Below, one piece after another: positions 50,758 to 60,487 of a stretch of DNA of 64,000 bases. How positions within the stretch are numbered: the stretch's first letter is position 1; every line of letters starts with the position of its first letter. The notes beneath the pieces were generated by a model, which made no database searches, was not told where the DNA came from, and was given only the letters and a program-made list of their open reading frames with translations. The DNA lies in the NCBI GenBank assembly GCA_012103255.1, contig WLXD01000004.1:62001-126000 (forward strand), read 5' to 3'. Both the position numbers and the translations under genes were made by a program. Source of the DNA: Acidobacteriota bacterium. GTDB taxonomy: Bacteria > Acidobacteriota > UBA890 > WLXD01.

Positions 50758-53451
50758 GTGCAGCCCGGAACCCGTCTCGATCACTACGAAATCACCGGCA
50801 AGCTCGGTGAGGGCGGCATGGGCGCGGTGTATCGCGCTGAAGACACCCGGCTGAAACGCGAAGTCGCCATCAAGGTTCTTCCGCCGGAACTGGCGATGGA
50901 CGAGGAGCGGCTGGCCCGGCTTGAGCGCGAGGCGCAGCTGCTCGCATCGCTGAACCATCCGAACGTGGCCACGATCCACGGGTTCGGCGACGTCAAGACC
51001 GACATCGACGGCACCCCTCAACGCGTCACGTTCCTCGTCATGGAGTTAGTCGACGGCGAGTCGCTGCATTCGAAGGTCGCAGCGGGGCCGATGCCGTGGC
51101 GCGAAGTCGTAGAGATCGGGATCGGGATCGCCTCTGGCCTCGACGCCGCCCACGAGCGCGGCATCGTGCATCGCGACCTGAAGCCGGCCAACGTTCAGGT
51201 GGCGGAAGACGGGACTGTAAAGGTCCTCGACTTCGGACTGGCGAAAGCGCACGCGGGTGAGGCCAACAGTGGGACACTCGAACTCTCGGCATCACCGACG
51301 ATGGCGGCGGCCACCCAGAGCGGCATGATCCTCGGCACCGCCGCCTACATGAGCCCGGAGCAGGCGCGAGGCAAGCCGGTAGACAAACGAGCCGACGTTT
51401 GGGCCCTCGGCTGCGTTCTCTATGAGTTGCTGGCTGGCCACAAGACGTTCGAAGGCGAGACGGTTTCCGACGTTCTGGCGGCAATTCTCAGGGAAGAGCC
51501 GAACCTCGACGGACTACCGTCGATCCCACCGAGCCTCCGGCATGTGCTGGAACGGTGTCTGGAGAAACAGCCGGCTCAGCGAATGCGGGATGTTGGTGAT
51601 GTACGCATCGACCTCGAAGCCGCACTCACCGAGGAACCCCGAGCCGCCGCCGAGAAGGCGACTTCGGGGCTGTCGGTACCCGTGGCCGCCGGCATCGCGC
51701 TGGTGGCAGCCCTCGTCGGAGCAACTTCGGTGATGGTGTGGGGCAGCACCGCGGCGCCGGAAGCCCACGTCATCCTCTCAGCTGACTCCATCGGCGAAGG
51801 GCCATCACCGCTGAACGTCTCTCCGGATGGCCGCTGGGTCGCCGAATTGGATCCTCAGAGGGGCATCCGACTCCGATCAATCGGGGATCTCGCGTGGCGA
51901 GACATACCAGGGACCACGAACGTCGTGGTCGCGGCGTTCTCGAGCGACAGTCGCACGCTCTACATGGCGATCGGCCCGACTCCGGATGCTCCAGGTACGA
52001 TCCAGCAGATCACGGTAGACGGCACATCACCGGTTCTCGTGACTGACGTCGGCCCTGGGTTCCCGGTGGTGTTCCGTGGACTCGACGATCAGATGTACGT
52101 CAGCACGCTCGACGGTGCCGCCCCTCCCAACATCCCCTTCACGATCTCGCGACTTGAGCCGAATGGTGCGCTCACCGAGATTTATACAGGAGCTACCGAG
52201 GGCTTCGCTGCCGTGGTCGGCGCGCAGGTGGACAGCACGCACTGGCTCGGCGTATCAGGGCGCGGTCAGTCAATCGATGGCATCGTGCTGATCGACACGG
52301 CGTCGGACACCGTCACCGAGATCCTCGCTGGGTACACGATGCCTATGCCGCTCGGCGGTGGTCGACTGCTGGCCGTGGATAGCATCGGACGACTGGTCAG
52401 CCTTGAGATCGATCTCGACGACGGCTCTGTCGTCCAGCCGCCGATCGTCCGAGTTGAGGGACTCGGAATCACGGGAATGAACAGCGCCGGCTACGGCATC
52501 TCGGACGAGGGCACCCTGGTGTATCTCGCCGGCGACGTCGGCGGCGCACACGAGGAGTTTCTTTCCTGGCTCTACCCGGACGGCACTGTCGAGCGCTTCA
52601 GCGAACGAGGGATCGAGTACCAGGTCGATACCTTCCCGTCACCTGACGGCACCATGGTTGCAGCGGAGTTCATTACCAACGCCGCGTCGAATGAGGTGAC
52701 GATCCACGTGCACGACGTGGCACGCGATGTGAGCACGCCGCTGCTACCTGGGTCGAAGTCCTCGTTCCCTGTGTGGTCGCCAGACAGTCGCCGTATCGCG
52801 TACTACCTGGGCGACCCCACAGCGCCCGGCATCTACAGCGCACCGGTCGACCGCAGCGAATTGCCGACCCTGCTTCTGGCGCAAACCGAGTCAGGCTTTC
52901 CGCTACCAATCCACTGGTCGCCCGACGGGAATTCCCTGCTGTACGTACTGAGTGGGAACCAGTTCCGATCCGCAACGGTGGAGCTCAACGATCTCTGGCT
53001 GCTGCCTCTAGATGGCTCACAGCCCCGAGAGTTGGTGGCCACATCAGCGCGCGAGATCGAAGGGCGCTTCTCGCCCGACGGTCGCTGGATTGCATACGAA
53101 TCGGACGCGACGGGCGAACCGGAGATCTACGTGAAGGCCATCGCCGGCGGAGGCGAATATCGGATCTCTGCGCAGGGCGGCAGCGAGCCCGAGTGGAATC
53201 CCCGCGGCGGTCAGCTCTTCTTCCTCCAAGGCAACGACATCCGGGTGGTCGACATCGACATCGATGGCGCGACACCGAGCGTGTCACCGGAACGGATTCT
53301 CGTCTCCATGGCTGGGCTGCTATTCAAACAAAGGCTCTATGCCGCATGGCCGGATGGGGAGAAGTTCCTCGTCGCGGCTCACAACGAGCGCGCGGCGACG
53401 CAAAGCGTTCGCGCGATCTTCAACTGGTCCCTCTGGGCCGAGCTCGAATGA
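50758..53451 (+). CDS. Ser/Thr protein kinase with C-terminal TolB/PD40 propeller
   Basis: 897-residue protein; the GTG at 50758 has GGAGG five bases upstream and fits the kinase start QPGTRLDHYEITGKLGEGGMG. The kinase domain is complete (VAIKVLPPE, HRDLKPANVQ, DFGLAKA, TAAYMSPEQARG). A single membrane helix (VPVAAGIALVAALVGATSVM) follows. The extracytoplasmic half (about 345-897) has TolB-like blades such as SPDGRWVAEL, SPDSRRIAYYLGD and WSPDGNSLLYVLSG. This kinase-propeller layout is common in Acidobacteriota. It is a likely transmembrane sensor. The stop shares bases with the ATG of the enolase-superfamily gene. Confidence 0.92.
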   Translation: MQPGTRLDHYEITGKLGEGGMGAVYRAEDTRLKREVAIKVLPPELAMDEERLARLEREAQLLASLNHPNVATIHGFGDVKTDIDGTPQRVTFLVMELVDGESLHSKVAAGPMPWREVVEIGIGIASGLDAAHERGIVHRDLKPANVQVAEDGTVKVLDFGLAKAHAGEANSGTLELSASPTMAAATQSGMILGTAAYMSPEQARGKPVDKRADVWALGCVLYELLAGHKTFEGETVSDVLAAILREEPNLDGLPSIPPSLRHVLERCLEKQPAQRMRDVGDVRIDLEAALTEEPRAAAEKATSGLSVPVAAGIALVAALVGATSVMVWGSTAAPEAHVILSADSIGEGPSPLNVSPDGRWVAELDPQRGIRLRSIGDLAWRDIPGTTNVVVAAFSSDSRTLYMAIGPTPDAPGTIQQITVDGTSPVLVTDVGPGFPVVFRGLDDQMYVSTLDGAAPPNIPFTISRLEPNGALTEIYTGATEGFAAVVGAQVDSTHWLGVSGRGQSIDGIVLIDTASDTVTEILAGYTMPMPLGGGRLLAVDSIGRLVSLEIDLDDGSVVQPPIVRVEGLGITGMNSAGYGISDEGTLVYLAGDVGGAHEEFLSWLYPDGTVERFSERGIEYQVDTFPSPDGTMVAAEFITNAASNEVTIHVHDVARDVSTPLLPGSKSSFPVWSPDSRRIAYYLGDPTAPGIYSAPVDRSELPTLLLAQTESGFPLPIHWSPDGNSLLYVLSGNQFRSATVELNDLWLLPLDGSQPRELVATSAREIEGRFSPDGRWIAYESDATGEPEIYVKAIAGGGEYRISAQGGSEPEWNPRGGQLFFLQGNDIRVVDIDIDGATPSVSPERILVSMAGLLFKQRLYAAWPDGEKFLVAAHNERAATQSVRAIFNWSLWAELE

Positions 53452-54491
53452 GCCTCTTTGGCCAGATCGAGCGACTGCCCCTGCGCATTGACCGCTACCG
53501 GCTAGAACCGCGCAGCCTCGACGTGGCATCCGGATGGCAACGGCTCACAACCACTGTTGTCTTCGAGGGCGAGGGCCATGAGGGCCGTGGCGAGGACGTG
53601 GTCTACGAGGCACCCGATCAACTGGCTCACCACAACTTCGGATCCGGACTAGAACTTGTCGGCGAGTTCACGCTGACAGCGTTCTCGGAGCGCCTCGACG
53701 CTCAGATTGAAGGGTTGCCGCCGTGTAGTGAGGGCCATAGCACCAACTACCGCCGGTGGGCCTACGAGAGCGCCGCGCTCGACCTTGCGCTCCGGCAGTC
53801 GAGCGTCTCGCTGGCAGCGTCGATCGGCGTTCAACCAGCGCCGCTCAACTACGTGGTCTCGACCGGTCTCGGGTCGCCGGCGAACGCGGCGCCGCTTCAG
53901 CGCGTACGCGCCCTCTATCCGCAGATGCGCTTCAAGATCGATCTCGGGGACGACTGGACGCCGGCCCTTGTCGAGGAACTCGCAGCATTCGGTGGCATCG
54001 ATACGGTCGATTACAAAGGGCTCTACCGCGGCAACTTCAGCGGCCCGGAACCCGATCCGGAGATGTATCGCCTGGTGGCGGAAGCGTTCCCGTACGCGCT
54101 GCTCGAAGATCCTGCCCCGGAGATCATCGAATGCATCGAACCCCACTGGGATCGCGTGAGCTGGGACGCCTGCCTCCACTCCGTGGCGGACATCGAAGCT
54201 CTCCCCTTTCCGCCGAAGACGATCAACATCAAGCCCTCCCGCTTCGGCACATGGAAGGAGCTCCTTGCTGTCTACGAGTACTGCCGCGAGCATGAGATCG
54301 CCATGTACGGCGGCGGTCAATTCGAACTGGGCTGTGGCCGCGACCATATCCAGCTGCTGGCGAGCCTGTTCCATCCCGCCGGCGCCAACGATGTGGCGCC
54401 CTCCGGATTCAACAGCGCCGAACTTGCGGGCGACCTCCCGGCGAGTCCGATCGACCTGGCGACTGCCCCAACCGGATTCCGGCTGCTGTAG
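53448..54491 (+). CDS. Enolase-superfamily enzyme (OSBS/dipeptide-epimerase-like)
   Basis: 347-residue protein beginning at the ATG overlapping the kinase stop (ATGA); the longer frame runs through the kinase gene. The N-terminal capping domain is followed by a barrel with the expected order of acids: FKIDLGDDW (Lys and Asp), LLEDPAPE (Glu), SWDACLHS (Asp). NIKPSRFGTWKE carries a second Lys. This is the muconate-lactonising/OSBS pattern of one Lys on each side of the metal site. The reaction is racemisation, epimerisation or dehydration of a carboxylate; the substrate is unknown. There is no menaquinone gene nearby, so an OSBS role in menaquinone synthesis is not supported by context. Confidence 0.8.
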   Translation: MSLFGQIERLPLRIDRYRLEPRSLDVASGWQRLTTTVVFEGEGHEGRGEDVVYEAPDQLAHHNFGSGLELVGEFTLTAFSERLDAQIEGLPPCSEGHSTNYRRWAYESAALDLALRQSSVSLAASIGVQPAPLNYVVSTGLGSPANAAPLQRVRALYPQMRFKIDLGDDWTPALVEELAAFGGIDTVDYKGLYRGNFSGPEPDPEMYRLVAEAFPYALLEDPAPEIIECIEPHWDRVSWDACLHSVADIEALPFPPKTINIKPSRFGTWKELLAVYEYCREHEIAMYGGGQFELGCGRDHIQLLASLFHPAGANDVAPSGFNSAELAGDLPASPIDLATAPTGFRLL

Positions 54492-54502
54492 GATTGCGCT
54501 CC

Positions 54503-55507
54503 ATGATGCGCGAACCAGTACGTCCGTTGTTCAGTAGCCTCCCTGTTCTCGTCGCGTTCGCATGTGTTTTTGCACTAGCGGTCGCCTACAACGTCTGGGC
54601 GTTCACGCGCAGTCCGCTGCCCGCGGTCGCCGGATCTGCGCCGACTCCGCTGGCGAGCCAGGATCCGGATGCGATGCGGGTCGTCGTCCTCGGCACCGGA
54701 ACGCCGAATAACGATCCGGAACGGTCCGGCCCGGCCACGGCCATCGTTGTCGGCGATATGGCCTACCTGATCGACGCGGGGCCCGGTGTCGTGCGACGTG
54801 CCGCAGAGGCCACGGCCGCGCACGGACTCCGCGGACTTGTGCCCAGCCAACTCGGGAAGGTGTTCATCACGCACCTGCACTCCGACCACACGCTCGGGCT
54901 CCCGGACGTGATGCTCGGCAACTGGGTGCTCGATCGCATGTTTCCGATCGACGTCTACGGTCCGCCCGGCACCAAGGAACTCACCGACGGCATCGTCTCC
55001 GCGTGGGCGATCGACCTCGACATCCGCATGAACGGCCCCGAACCGCACAACGAGCCGCATTATCGCGCCATTACCACCGAGATCGAGCCGGGCGAGATCT
55101 ACAGCGACGAGCACGTCACGGTGGAAGCGATCCCGGTGCCGCACGCCAACTGGCCGCATGCCTACGGCTACAAGTTCACCGGTGGTGGGCGAACGATCGT
55201 CATCTCTGGCGACACAAAGCCCGCGGAGTCGCTGGTGGCGGCATGCAGCGGCTGCGATGTGCTCGTGCACGAGGTCTATTCGGCCGAGGCATGGGAACGC
55301 CGAACGCCGGACTGGCAGGCGTATCACGCGGACGCGCACACCTCGACGATTGAGCTCGCAGAAATTGCCCGGCGCGCGCAGCCGAAGCTTCTCGTTCTCT
55401 ACCACCAACTCTACTGGGGCGCGTCGGACGACGACCTGCTCCGTGAAATCCGTGAGGCGGGCTACGAAGGCGACGTCGTTTCCGCACGCGATCTCGACAT
55501 CTACTGA
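54503..55507 (+). CDS. Exported MBL-fold (RNase Z/arylsulfatase-like) hydrolase
   Basis: 334-residue protein from the ATG at 54503; a TTG at 54494 is possible. A signal anchor (FSSLPVLVAFACVFALAVAYNVW) is followed by VVLGTGTPNNDPERSGPA, the start of the beta-lactamase fold. HLHSDHTLGLPD is the H-x-H-x-D-H motif, and SGDTKPAE and HEVYSAE with YHADAHTS supply further ligands. The form is that of RNase Z-like phosphodiesterases, but the signal sequence points to the periplasm. No RNA substrate is implied. It is the second gene after the kinase in one direction, 11 bases from the enolase-type gene. Confidence 0.8.
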   Translation: MMREPVRPLFSSLPVLVAFACVFALAVAYNVWAFTRSPLPAVAGSAPTPLASQDPDAMRVVVLGTGTPNNDPERSGPATAIVVGDMAYLIDAGPGVVRRAAEATAAHGLRGLVPSQLGKVFITHLHSDHTLGLPDVMLGNWVLDRMFPIDVYGPPGTKELTDGIVSAWAIDLDIRMNGPEPHNEPHYRAITTEIEPGEIYSDEHVTVEAIPVPHANWPHAYGYKFTGGGRTIVISGDTKPAESLVAACSGCDVLVHEVYSAEAWERRTPDWQAYHADAHTSTIELAEIARRAQPKLLVLYHQLYWGASDDDLLREIREAGYEGDVVSARDLDIY

Positions 55508-55525
55508 CCGACGACGAGGAACGCC

Positions 55526-57112
55526 ATGTCCAGACGCCCCGCCGCCCTCCTGCTGACACTCGCAGCGGCCCTCACCCTCGCTGCACTCCCGCCGACCTCG
55601 ACCGCGCAGATGGGAGGCGGCCCGTCGGTGAACGAACGTCTCGCCGAGGACATGCCGGTGTTCGGTTTCTTCGGTGCTCAGCGCGACGAGGATGGCGGCA
55701 CCCAGGCGGCCGCGGTTCGGCCGGCCGACTTCGTCTTCTACTCGCTCGAGAGCGGTCCGTTCGATATCCCAGGCGTCGAGAAGTTCCGCGACGACATGCG
55801 CGCCGCGGCGGAAACCAGCGGGACCAACCACCCTCTCGCCTTGCGCATCCCGCCCATCGGCGAAGACGTCACGGGCTCCAACGAACGCGTCGAGTTGGCG
55901 CTCGGCGCCGACGTTTCGATACTGATCGTGCCGCATGTCCGCACGGCCGACGAGGCCGCTGCAGCGGTCGGCACGATGGCCTCCACCATGAACGTCTGGC
56001 CGTCGAACGACTCCGGCGAGCTCAGTAGCTGGCTCATCGTCGAGGACAAGGAGGGCGTTGCCAACGCCGACGCCATCGCAGCGACTCCGGGAGTGGGAGC
56101 GATCATCGCAGGCCCCGGGGACCTGAGCCGCGCGTACGAACGCGACATGGACGCGGTCGAGAACGCGATCCAGACGATCCTCGCGGCGTGCAAGAACGCC
56201 AACGTGCCCTGCGGCATCACTGCGGGACCTGACGACATCGAGATGCGCCTGGAACAGGGATTCCGCGTCTTCATCGTGGTTGATCCGGCAGCTCTGGGCA
56301 TCGGGGCCCGATGGCGGCGCGCAGAGGCCGGGCGGCGACAAGCCGCGGCGGAAATGGCAGCGCCCAACCCCATCCCTGCAGTCGACTCCGTCTGGATCGA
56401 GGATCTCACCTGGATGGAGGTTCGCGACGCGCAGCGCGCGGGCAAGACTGTCGCCATCGTGAGTTCGGGCGGGATGGAGCAGAACGGTCCGTACCTGACC
56501 ACCGGCAAGCACAACGTCATTCTGAAAGGCGCCTGCGAGATGATGGCGCGGGACCTGGGCAACGCTCTGTGCGCACCGATCCTGCCGTTCGTTCCGGAGG
56601 GCGACATCGATCCGCCCACCGGTCACATGCTCTACCCCGGCACGATCAGTCTCACCCAGGACACCTTCGAGGCGGTGGTGGACGACATCACGAGCAGCCT
56701 ACTGGCCACGGGCTTCGAGCACGTGGTGCTGATCGGGGACAGCGGCGGCAACCAGCGCGGCATGGCCAACGTTGCCGTGACCGTGAACGAACGACACGGT
56801 GCTTCGCGCGCTCATTTCATTCCTGAGTTCTACGAGTTCACCGCGCTACTCGAATACGTCGCGGACGACCTCGGCGTCGAAGAGCCGATCAACGAAGGCT
56901 TGCACGACAACTACGCGGTCACCGCATTGATGATGGCCGTCGACCCCACAAGCGTGCGTTACGACCAGCGCGTGGCCTCCGGCAAGGCAACGATCAATGG
57001 CGCCGACATCGCGCCGGCAGAACGCACCATCGAGATCGGCGAGAAGGCGCATCAGTTCCGCGTGGACATGGCTGTCGAGGCAATCCGCAAGGCGCTCGCA
57101 GGAGTCCAGTAG
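55526..57112 (+). CDS. Exported fusion of HpcH/HpaI aldolase-like and creatininase-like domains
   Basis: 528-residue protein with a signal peptide (LLLTLAAALTLAALPPTSTAQ). Residues ~40-265 are HpcH/HpaI-like (FVFYSLESGPFDIPGVEKF, the acidic ligand in LIVEDKEGVANAD, IIAGPGDLSRAY). Residues ~285-528 are creatininase-like. The canonical motif E-Q-H-G-P-H-L-x4-D is here EQNGPYLTTGKHN: E318 is kept, but the ligand His is N320 and the ligand Asp is H329. The usual GHGGN reads GDSGGN. The metal site is thus much changed. Both parts belong to amide/carboxylate metabolism, but the fused, exported form is not one I can assign. Confidence 0.75.
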   Translation: MSRRPAALLLTLAAALTLAALPPTSTAQMGGGPSVNERLAEDMPVFGFFGAQRDEDGGTQAAAVRPADFVFYSLESGPFDIPGVEKFRDDMRAAAETSGTNHPLALRIPPIGEDVTGSNERVELALGADVSILIVPHVRTADEAAAAVGTMASTMNVWPSNDSGELSSWLIVEDKEGVANADAIAATPGVGAIIAGPGDLSRAYERDMDAVENAIQTILAACKNANVPCGITAGPDDIEMRLEQGFRVFIVVDPAALGIGARWRRAEAGRRQAAAEMAAPNPIPAVDSVWIEDLTWMEVRDAQRAGKTVAIVSSGGMEQNGPYLTTGKHNVILKGACEMMARDLGNALCAPILPFVPEGDIDPPTGHMLYPGTISLTQDTFEAVVDDITSSLLATGFEHVVLIGDSGGNQRGMANVAVTVNERHGASRAHFIPEFYEFTALLEYVADDLGVEEPINEGLHDNYAVTALMMAVDPTSVRYDQRVASGKATINGADIAPAERTIEIGEKAHQFRVDMAVEAIRKALAGVQ

Positions 57113-57133
57113 GCACCTAGTGCGGCGCTCAGA

Positions 57134-59095
57134 TCAGCAGGACACGCACTTGTCGTTGTTGACCGCGCCTAGGCTCACCAGTAATTCCACCGTTTCAGGA
57201 AACGGTTGAATCCGCTGCACGGGGCCGTTGGCCATGTCGGCCGTGCTATTGCCCTCACGGTTCAACTTCGTGACATCGGCACCCTGCTCGACCAGATAGA
57301 GAATCATCTCGTTGTCGCCACGCGCCGCGGCGTGGTGAACCGCCGTATTGCCCTCGTGATCGACCGCGTTGACATCAGCACCTACCTCCTCAATGAGGTA
57401 GCGGACAGCGGTCATCCAGGCGCCGGGCGCGTTGCGGTGCGAGTTGGCGGCAAAGCCCTCGCCGTAGCCTACTCCAGCCGCCGCGTGCAGCGGCGGCACC
57501 GCGGGTCCGCCCACCGCCACGGGCGGCAGCCCTGATACATCGCTAACGTCACGCTCGGCGTCACCGGTGCGCGGACGGCCGGGCGGCTTGATGGTCGGCA
57601 GGTGCGGCTCCGCGCCGTATTCGAGCAGGATCTCCATGGCGGGCACATCGCTGCCGTATGCCGCGCGCCAGAACGGCGTCGCTCCGCTCTCATCCACGCC
57701 CGACAGATCGAAGTTGTAGCCGGAATACCAGACTTTCTTGGTGAGGCGCACGTTCGGGTCAGCGCCGGCTTCAAGAAGAGCCCGCATCACGTCGAGATGG
57801 GTGCTCTGCTGCTGCAGGTGCGCCCGTGGTTGCGGCTTGAGGGTCTTCGGCGCCCACTGGACGTTGAGAGCGGCGTACAAGGGCGTCACGCCGCCATCCG
57901 ACTCGAACGTCGGGTCGCCGCCCTGGCCGAGGAGATACATCGCGAGGTCGAAATGGCCGTTGATGGTGGCGACCAGAAGCGGATTGCTGTTGTCGCCGCT
58001 CACCTGGTTGACGTCAGCACCGAGTTCAACGAGGGCCTGCACGGACTCGATATGGCCTTGCCGCGTGGCGTGCAGCAACGGCGTGAGTCCGCCGTACGCG
58101 CCTACGAGTTCTCCGTAGCTCAATCGACCGCGGCTTGGAGCGGCGGGACGCGGCTCCTCGTCCTCCGCGTCCTCAGAGTCATCCGCCGCTGCGTCTTCAC
58201 CGTCGTCGCCTTTGAGTTCCGCCGACGGATCCCTCGGGATCTCCTCGGGTTGGACGTCCGCGTCATCTGCGGCGTCACCACCGTCTTCATCGACCGCCGG
58301 TTTGTCCTTGCCGTCGTCACCCTTGAGTTCGTCGCTGGGATCAGCCGCCTCGTCGTCGCCGTCCGGTTCATCCGACTCATCGCCTTCGTCGTTAGACTCG
58401 TCGCGCTCGGGCTCGGGCGGCGGCGGATTCTCGATGGCAGCGATGGCCGCCCGAATCCGGCCACGCTTCCGGAAGCCCTGAATCGCCTCGGCGTACATGT
58501 CAGCGGCGTCGGTCACAGTGCTCCGCTTGTGCAGGTCGGCACCGGCCGCCACCAGAACATCGATCGCGCCCACAACGTTGGCCGACGCGGCGAACATCAG
58601 TGGCGTCTGGCCCTGCGCACTATCTGCGGCATTGACGTCCGCGCCATGGGCGATGAGCTGCTCCACCGCCTCCACGCTGCCCGAGGAGGCAGCCAGCATG
58701 AGCGGCGTCGCACCTGTAGCAGATGGTCTGTCCGGTTCGGCGCCGCCCACAAGAAGCGCGGCTATAGCATCCGCTTGCCCGTAGCGACTGGCGATGAGCA
58801 GCGGGGTATACGCTCCGATTCGCGTGGCGGCCTTCGGGTTTGCGCCTGCGTAGAGGAGTGTCGCCACGAGGTCGCCGTCACCGTGCATCGCCGCCCAGTG
58901 CAGAGCGGTCATGCCGTCGCCGTGCGCCGCGTTGACGTCGTTGCCGGAACGCAGCAGGTCCCGAACAGCGTCGGCGTTGCGCGACCGAGCTGCATCCGCA
59001 ACGGGCGACTCGTTCGAAATCGCAACAGCGAGCTGGGGCAACGCCAGGGCAGCGACCAGCAGAACAGCAGCCAGAGTCCGAACGCGCCCGATCAT
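57134..59095 (-). CDS. Exported ankyrin-repeat protein with acidic linker
   Basis: 653-residue protein with a signal peptide (LAAVLLVAALALPQLAVA). Residues ~30-205 hold about five ankyrin repeats (DGMTALHWAAMHGDGDLVATLL, TGATPLMLAASSGSVEAVEQLI). A linker of ~120 residues follows, about half Asp and Glu, containing a tandem pair of DPS-x-ELKGDDG units. Further ankyrin repeats (~325-640) follow, with several insertions. The protein ends in NDKCVSC, two Cys near the C-terminus. Ankyrin domains bind proteins; its ATG overlaps the stop of the DUF1552 gene upstream (ATGA). It may be the scaffold of the DUF1552/DUF1592 system. Confidence 0.88.
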   Translation of the reverse strand: MIGRVRTLAAVLLVAALALPQLAVAISNESPVADAARSRNADAVRDLLRSGNDVNAAHGDGMTALHWAAMHGDGDLVATLLYAGANPKAATRIGAYTPLLIASRYGQADAIAALLVGGAEPDRPSATGATPLMLAASSGSVEAVEQLIAHGADVNAADSAQGQTPLMFAASANVVGAIDVLVAAGADLHKRSTVTDAADMYAEAIQGFRKRGRIRAAIAAIENPPPPEPERDESNDEGDESDEPDGDDEAADPSDELKGDDGKDKPAVDEDGGDAADDADVQPEEIPRDPSAELKGDDGEDAAADDSEDAEDEEPRPAAPSRGRLSYGELVGAYGGLTPLLHATRQGHIESVQALVELGADVNQVSGDNSNPLLVATINGHFDLAMYLLGQGGDPTFESDGGVTPLYAALNVQWAPKTLKPQPRAHLQQQSTHLDVMRALLEAGADPNVRLTKKVWYSGYNFDLSGVDESGATPFWRAAYGSDVPAMEILLEYGAEPHLPTIKPPGRPRTGDAERDVSDVSGLPPVAVGGPAVPPLHAAAGVGYGEGFAANSHRNAPGAWMTAVRYLIEEVGADVNAVDHEGNTAVHHAAARGDNEMILYLVEQGADVTKLNREGNSTADMANGPVQRIQPFPETVELLVSLGAVNNDKCVSC

Positions 59096-60471
59096 GCGAA
59101 CGACATCGGGGCGGTGCTGTCGCCGAAGCTCTCCATGTCATCCATGCCCAGGCCATGCGCCAGGCCGAGGAACGCGTTCGCCATCGGCGTGCCGTTCTCC
59201 GCACGGATGTGGTTGTCGCCAGCGAGCAGTCCGTTCGCCCCGCCCGCGAAAAACAGCGGGCAGCGCTTGTGGTTGTGCAGGTTGGAGTCGCCCATCGGCG
59301 AGCCGTAGACGATCAGAGTCTTGTCGAGCAGGTTGGCTTCGCCTTCCTGCGCCGCCTGAAGCTTCTCGAGAAGGTAGGGCACGAAACCGACGTGGTACCG
59401 ATTGATCTTCGAGAATGCCTCGACGCGATCCTCTCGGCCGCCATGATGGGAGGCCGGGTGGAACGGGAACGGTGCCCCGCTGTCCGGATAGACCCGCGCC
59501 GAACCGTCGCGGCCCATCTTGAAGGAGAACACCCGGGTGGTATCCGACATGAACGCCAGAACCTGCAAATCGAACATCAGTTCGACGTGTTCACCGAAGC
59601 TGTCGGGCACCCCGATCGGCGCCTCGGGCAGGTCGCGGAGCTCACCACTCGTGTTGTGTTCTTCGATGCGCTGGATGCGGCGTTCGATCTCGCGCACGTT
59701 CGTGAGGTAGCGATCGAGCCGATTGCGGTCGGCAGCGCCCAGATCGGTGCGGAGACGTGAAACCTCTGCGGTGATCCAGTCGAGGATGCTGCGGTCTGTG
59801 GCCCGGCGAGCTGCGCGCTCCTCGGCGGATCCGCCGGAACCGAACAGCTGGTCGAAGGCCACTCGCGGGTCGCGCACCATCGGCAGCGGCTCGGTGGGGC
59901 TCGCCCAGCTGATCGTGTCGGTGTAGACGCAGGCATAGCCATACGCGCAGCCGCCCGACTGGTCGACATTCTCAATGCACAGCTGCATCGAGGGGATCGG
60001 CGTTTCCTGGCCGAAGCGCTGGGCGTACATCTGGTCAAACGACGTACCGACCTCGATGTCCGACCCCTCGGTCTGGTGCGGGTGCTTCTGCGTCAGGAAC
60101 ACCGCGCTCGAGCGGAAATGGTCACCGCCGACCTCGCGTGCCGAAAACGCTTCGGCATTGCGCACGTCGGTGTTGCTCACGATGGTGAGGTAGTCGCGGA
60201 ACGGATCCAACGGGCTCATGCTGCTGGGCGACAGGTCGAAACCCGCGCCAGTATCGGCAGGCGCCCAGAGATTCTTCGAGGCGCCGAGCTCGTTGCTGCC
60301 CGCCGCGCCGTGGACCATCTCGATACAAATCAGCCGCGTGGGGTCATCCGCGTTTTCGCGGGCGAGAACACGGGCCGGCCGCATCGCGTCCAGCAACGGC
60401 AAAGTCATGGAAACGCCTATGCCGCGCAGCAAGGTGCGACGGGACAGGTGTCGATTCGTGAGGTAACTCAT
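59092..60471 (-). CDS. DUF1552 family protein (Tat-exported)
   Basis: 459-residue protein from the ATG at 60469-60471 with AGGAGA upstream; the longer frame adds 19 Arg-rich residues. SRRTLLRGIGVSMTLPLL is a twin-arginine signal. The body has DUF1552 blocks: LICIEMVHGAAGSNELG, FRDYLTIVSNTDVRN, AVFLTQKHPHQT, PSMQLCIENVDQSGGCAYGYAC in part, FPFHPASHHG and VYGSPMGDSNLHNH. These look like a metallohydrolase of the sulfatase/phosphatase superfamily, but the family function is not known. In many genomes it occurs with the DUF1592 haem protein, as here, 16 bases downstream of that gene. Confidence 0.92.
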   Translation of the reverse strand: MSYLTNRHLSRRTLLRGIGVSMTLPLLDAMRPARVLARENADDPTRLICIEMVHGAAGSNELGASKNLWAPADTGAGFDLSPSSMSPLDPFRDYLTIVSNTDVRNAEAFSAREVGGDHFRSSAVFLTQKHPHQTEGSDIEVGTSFDQMYAQRFGQETPIPSMQLCIENVDQSGGCAYGYACVYTDTISWASPTEPLPMVRDPRVAFDQLFGSGGSAEERAARRATDRSILDWITAEVSRLRTDLGAADRNRLDRYLTNVREIERRIQRIEEHNTSGELRDLPEAPIGVPDSFGEHVELMFDLQVLAFMSDTTRVFSFKMGRDGSARVYPDSGAPFPFHPASHHGGREDRVEAFSKINRYHVGFVPYLLEKLQAAQEGEANLLDKTLIVYGSPMGDSNLHNHKRCPLFFAGGANGLLAGDNHIRAENGTPMANAFLGLAHGLGMDDMESFGDSTAPMSFA

Positions 60472-60487
60472 CGTTCTCCTGTTCTGG

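Noticed and set aside
53448-54491. Calling the enolase-type gene menC (o-succinylbenzoate synthase)
   Set aside because: The active-site pattern allows it, but there are no other menaquinone genes nearby and the superfamily is very broad.
54575-56626. 683-codon antisense frame over the MBL hydrolase and aldolase-creatininase genes
   Set aside because: It is mirrored codon use of two well-supported sense genes; the protein is Arg/Val/Asp-rich with no domain pattern.
57602-59308. 568-codon frame antisense to the ankyrin gene
   Set aside because: The sense strand has clear ankyrin repeats and a signal peptide; the antisense frame only mirrors the repeat periodicity.
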